From Candidatus Omnitrophota bacterium (GTDB lineage Bacteria; Omnitrophota; Gorgyraeia; JABMRG01): a DNA stretch of 7,636 nt. The stretch's first letter is position 1; each line of letters begins with the position of its first letter. The notes below the pieces were generated by a model that was given only the letters and a program-made list of their open reading frames with translations, did no database searches and was not told where the DNA came from. Positions 6,357-7,636 of this stretch are shown in pieces. The position numbers and the translations under genes were made by a program. The stretch covers positions 1 through 7,636 of the forward strand of contig JABMRG010000133.1 in assembly GCA_013202935.1 (NCBI GenBank). Reading direction: 5' to 3'.

Positions 6357-7376
6357 TTAGAATTGGTTTAAAAACCGTAGGTCGTTTTCATAAAATAGCC
6401 GTATATCATCAATGCCGTATTTGAGCATAGCGATTCTTTCAACGCCCATGCCAAAAGCAAATCCTGAATATTTATCTGGGTCTATGCCAACCGCCTTAAA
6501 AACATTGGGGTCTACCATGCCTGCTCCCAATATCTCAAGCCACCCCTTTTGCGAACATACTCTGCATCCCCGGCCTTGGCATATCATGCAGGATACATCA
6601 ACTTCTGCACTCGGTTCTGTAAAAGGGAAAAAGTGCGGCCTAAACCTTACCTTGCTTGCAGGCCCGAAGCAAGCTGAAGCAAACTCAAATAGGGCCCATT
6701 TAAGGTTTGCAAAAGTTATATTATCTGAGACCATAAGCCCTTCTACCTGATGAAACATAAATGAATGGCTTGCGTCGACAGCATCAGGCCGGAATACTTT
6801 ACCAGGTACCACGATAGAAAAAGGTGGCCCGTGTTCTTGCATATAGCGTATCTGCACAGGGGAGGTATGGCTCCTTAAGAGCCATTTGTCCTTTATGTAA
6901 AATGTATCAAAAGTATCGCGGGATGGATGGTCTACGGGGATATTTAATGCCTCAAAATTATTATACTCTGTTTCTATCTCCGGCCCCTCAACTACTGCAA
7001 AACCCATATGCGAGAATACATCGCATATCTCTTTCATGGTCTTAGTAATGGGATGGAGTACACCTATGTCGCGCCTTGGGGCAGGCATTGTTATATCGAC
7101 AGCCTCAGCTAATTCTGAGCCGCTCTCTGATAAGATCTTATCTGAGCGCTGTTTTAATTCCTGGTTAAGGAGCTCTTTTAACCTATTTATACCCTTGCCA
7201 AAGGATGGCTTTTCGTCTTCCTGGATATTCGGCAGGTCTTTAAAAAGCTGTGAAACAATACCTTTCCTGCTCAGATATTTTATCTTAACTGTTTCAAGTT
7301 CATCCAAGCTTGTCGTGGCATCTATCTCTCTTATCGCTTCTTCTTCTACTCTCTTTAGTCTATCTTCTGAACCCAT
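6357..7376 (-). CDS. pheS: Phenylalanyl-tRNA synthetase alpha subunit
   Basis: This is the catalytic alpha chain that activates phenylalanine and transfers it to tRNA-Phe, working with PheT in the cytoplasm. The 339 residues are normal length. Residues 1-90 are the N-terminal coiled-coil region. The class II core holds HPI (108-110), the phenylalanine-pocket segment LLRSHTSPVQ (166-175), motif 2 VFRPDAVDASHSFMFHQVEG (194-213), FRPHFFPFTEPSAEVD (245-260) and motif 3 GFAFGMGVERIAMLKYGIDD (305-324), ending in RLFYENDLRFLNQF. A four-cysteine segment, CMICQGRGCRVC (263-274), is a known variant in many bacterial PheS and may bind zinc. The start is preceded by AAGGAAG four bases upstream of ATG, a good ribosome site. 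The upstream gene is not rplT, so the common infC-rpmI-rplT-pheST order is not kept. Identification is certain. Confidence 0.98.
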   Translation of the reverse strand: MGSEDRLKRVEEEAIREIDATTSLDELETVKIKYLSRKGIVSQLFKDLPNIQEDEKPSFGKGINRLKELLNQELKQRSDKILSESGSELAEAVDITMPAPRRDIGVLHPITKTMKEICDVFSHMGFAVVEGPEIETEYNNFEALNIPVDHPSRDTFDTFYIKDKWLLRSHTSPVQIRYMQEHGPPFSIVVPGKVFRPDAVDASHSFMFHQVEGLMVSDNITFANLKWALFEFASACFGPASKVRFRPHFFPFTEPSAEVDVSCMICQGRGCRVCSQKGWLEILGAGMVDPNVFKAVGIDPDKYSGFAFGMGVERIAMLKYGIDDIRLFYENDLRFLNQF

Positions 7377-7398
7377 CTATCTTCCTTTTAGTCCTTTT

Positions 7399-7553
7399 AG
7401 GGAACGTTTCACTCGCTCACAACTCTATACGCTTCAACAAGTTATGACAGCAAGCATTACACTTTTACAAACTCCATAGACCTAAAAAAGTGTAATGATC
7501 ATAGTTATAACTCGTTGTTAAATAAAAAGTTGTGAGCGAGTGAAACGTTCCCT
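7399..7553. mobile_element. 155-bp palindromic, MITE-like element between a TrkA-like gene and pheS
   Basis: The ends 7399-7424 and 7528-7553 are perfect 26-bp inverted repeats (AGGGAACGTTTCACTCGC...). Inside lie two further inverted pairs: 7435-7445 with 7507-7517 (10 of 11) and 7455-7466 with 7486-7497 (12 of 12), around a 19-nt loop. The whole element could fold into one long hairpin. TTTTA on the left (7395-7399) and TTTTTA on the right (7553-7558) could be an imperfect target duplication. There is no coding capacity. It fills the gap almost exactly from the upstream stop codon to the pheS ribosome site. On the plus strand the right arm is followed by a T-run, so it could also terminate transcription coming from the left. 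Confidence 0.65.
7424..7453 (-). promoter_or_regulatory. Possible pheS promoter inside the palindromic element
   Basis: On the minus strand TTGCTG (7453-7448) and TATAGA (7429-7424) are 18 bp apart and point at pheS, with a start expected near 7417 inside the terminal inverted repeat. The boxes are fair but not strong, and pheS could also be read from the upstream gene. Confidence 0.35.
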
Positions 7554-7555
7554 TT

Positions 7556-7636
7556 TTATTCTTTCTTTTTCAGCTTTTCTATGTTTTCATTAGGGCCGAC
7601 TATCATAAGCTTATCTTGCTGCTTTATCTTATAATC
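7556..7636 (-). CDS. C-terminal end of a probable TrkA/RCK-domain protein (26 codons visible)
   Basis: Read on the minus strand from the right edge, the frame gives DYKIKQQDKLMIVGPNENIE and then KLKKKE before a TAA at 7558-7556. The pattern of a charged lead-in, DKLMIVG and a final -ENIEKLKK resembles the closing strand and helix of RCK_C/TrkA_C domains. Those domains bind ligand in regulatory subunits of potassium uptake systems and in some other transporters. The gene begins outside the window, so length, partner and start cannot be seen. The stop lies two bases from the palindromic element and about 180 bases before pheS on the same strand. The coding call is likely; the family call is tentative because so little is visible. 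Confidence 0.55.
   Translation of the reverse strand, partial: DYKIKQQDKLMIVGPNENIEKLKKKE

Noticed and set aside
4325..7479. Plus-strand reading frames opposite pheT and pheS, including one of 147 codons ending in the palindromic element
   Set aside because: They are antisense to confidently identified genes and show low-complexity Ser/Leu-rich translations typical of shadows.
7377..7555. T-box leader upstream of pheS
   Set aside because: This would be a natural regulator for an aminoacyl-tRNA synthetase gene, but no T-box sequence of the AGGGTGGNACCGCG type is present and the structure is a simple palindrome.
1..7636. CRISPR array, defence island or phage genes
   Set aside because: No regularly spaced repeats with unique spacers and no recognisable Cas, restriction, toxin-antitoxin, integrase or phage protein was seen on either strand.

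Overview
The window reads as chromosomal DNA of an uncultured, diderm-type bacterium with AT-leaning, housekeeping-like gene content. The long secreted protein at the left end carries paired motifs of the style HIQDxH and GGFHT. From memory these resemble a family common in Candidatus Omnitrophota (PVC-related bacteria). That assignment is an inference and was not checked by a search. Every convincing gene lies on the minus strand, so the window is read from right to left.

Right end (7377-7636): the last 26 codons of a probable TrkA/RCK-type protein end at 7556. Between that stop and pheS lies a 155-bp near-palindromic element with perfect 26-bp terminal inverted repeats. It looks like a miniature inverted-repeat element and may carry a promoter pointing at pheS. 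Centre right (4325-7376): pheS and pheT, the two subunits of phenylalanyl-tRNA synthetase, are separated by one base. PheT is shortened because the N-terminal tRNA-binding (EMAP-like) domain is missing.

Centre (4063-4324): the gap between pheT and rarA holds a 186-nt 6S RNA gene with its own promoter (TTGATT-17-TATATT), a rod-like fold, a central bubble and a terminal U-run. rarA follows immediately (2740-4062). It encodes a clamp-loader-like AAA+ ATPase of replication-fork maintenance whose Walker A motif ends in Lys-Asn instead of Lys-Thr/Ser.

Left (1-2739): two bases after the rarA stop comes a 55-bp REP-like hairpin. A strong promoter (TTGACC-17-TATAGT) follows, with an 85-nt leader containing two hairpins. 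The leader opens an 842-codon reading frame that runs off the left edge. That protein has a signal peptide, two halves of a probable TraB/ChaN/EreA-like fold separated by about 360 residues, an internal heptanucleotide tandem repeat, and an HxH...SxxD motif near the window edge that resembles a JAMM metalloprotease site.

The genes do not form one pathway. pheST serves translation, 6S RNA regulates RNA polymerase, rarA serves replication, and the large secreted protein is of unknown function. The least ordinary items are the 6S RNA with its predictable pRNA, the composite secreted protein, the reduced PheT, the altered RarA P-loop and the palindromic element.
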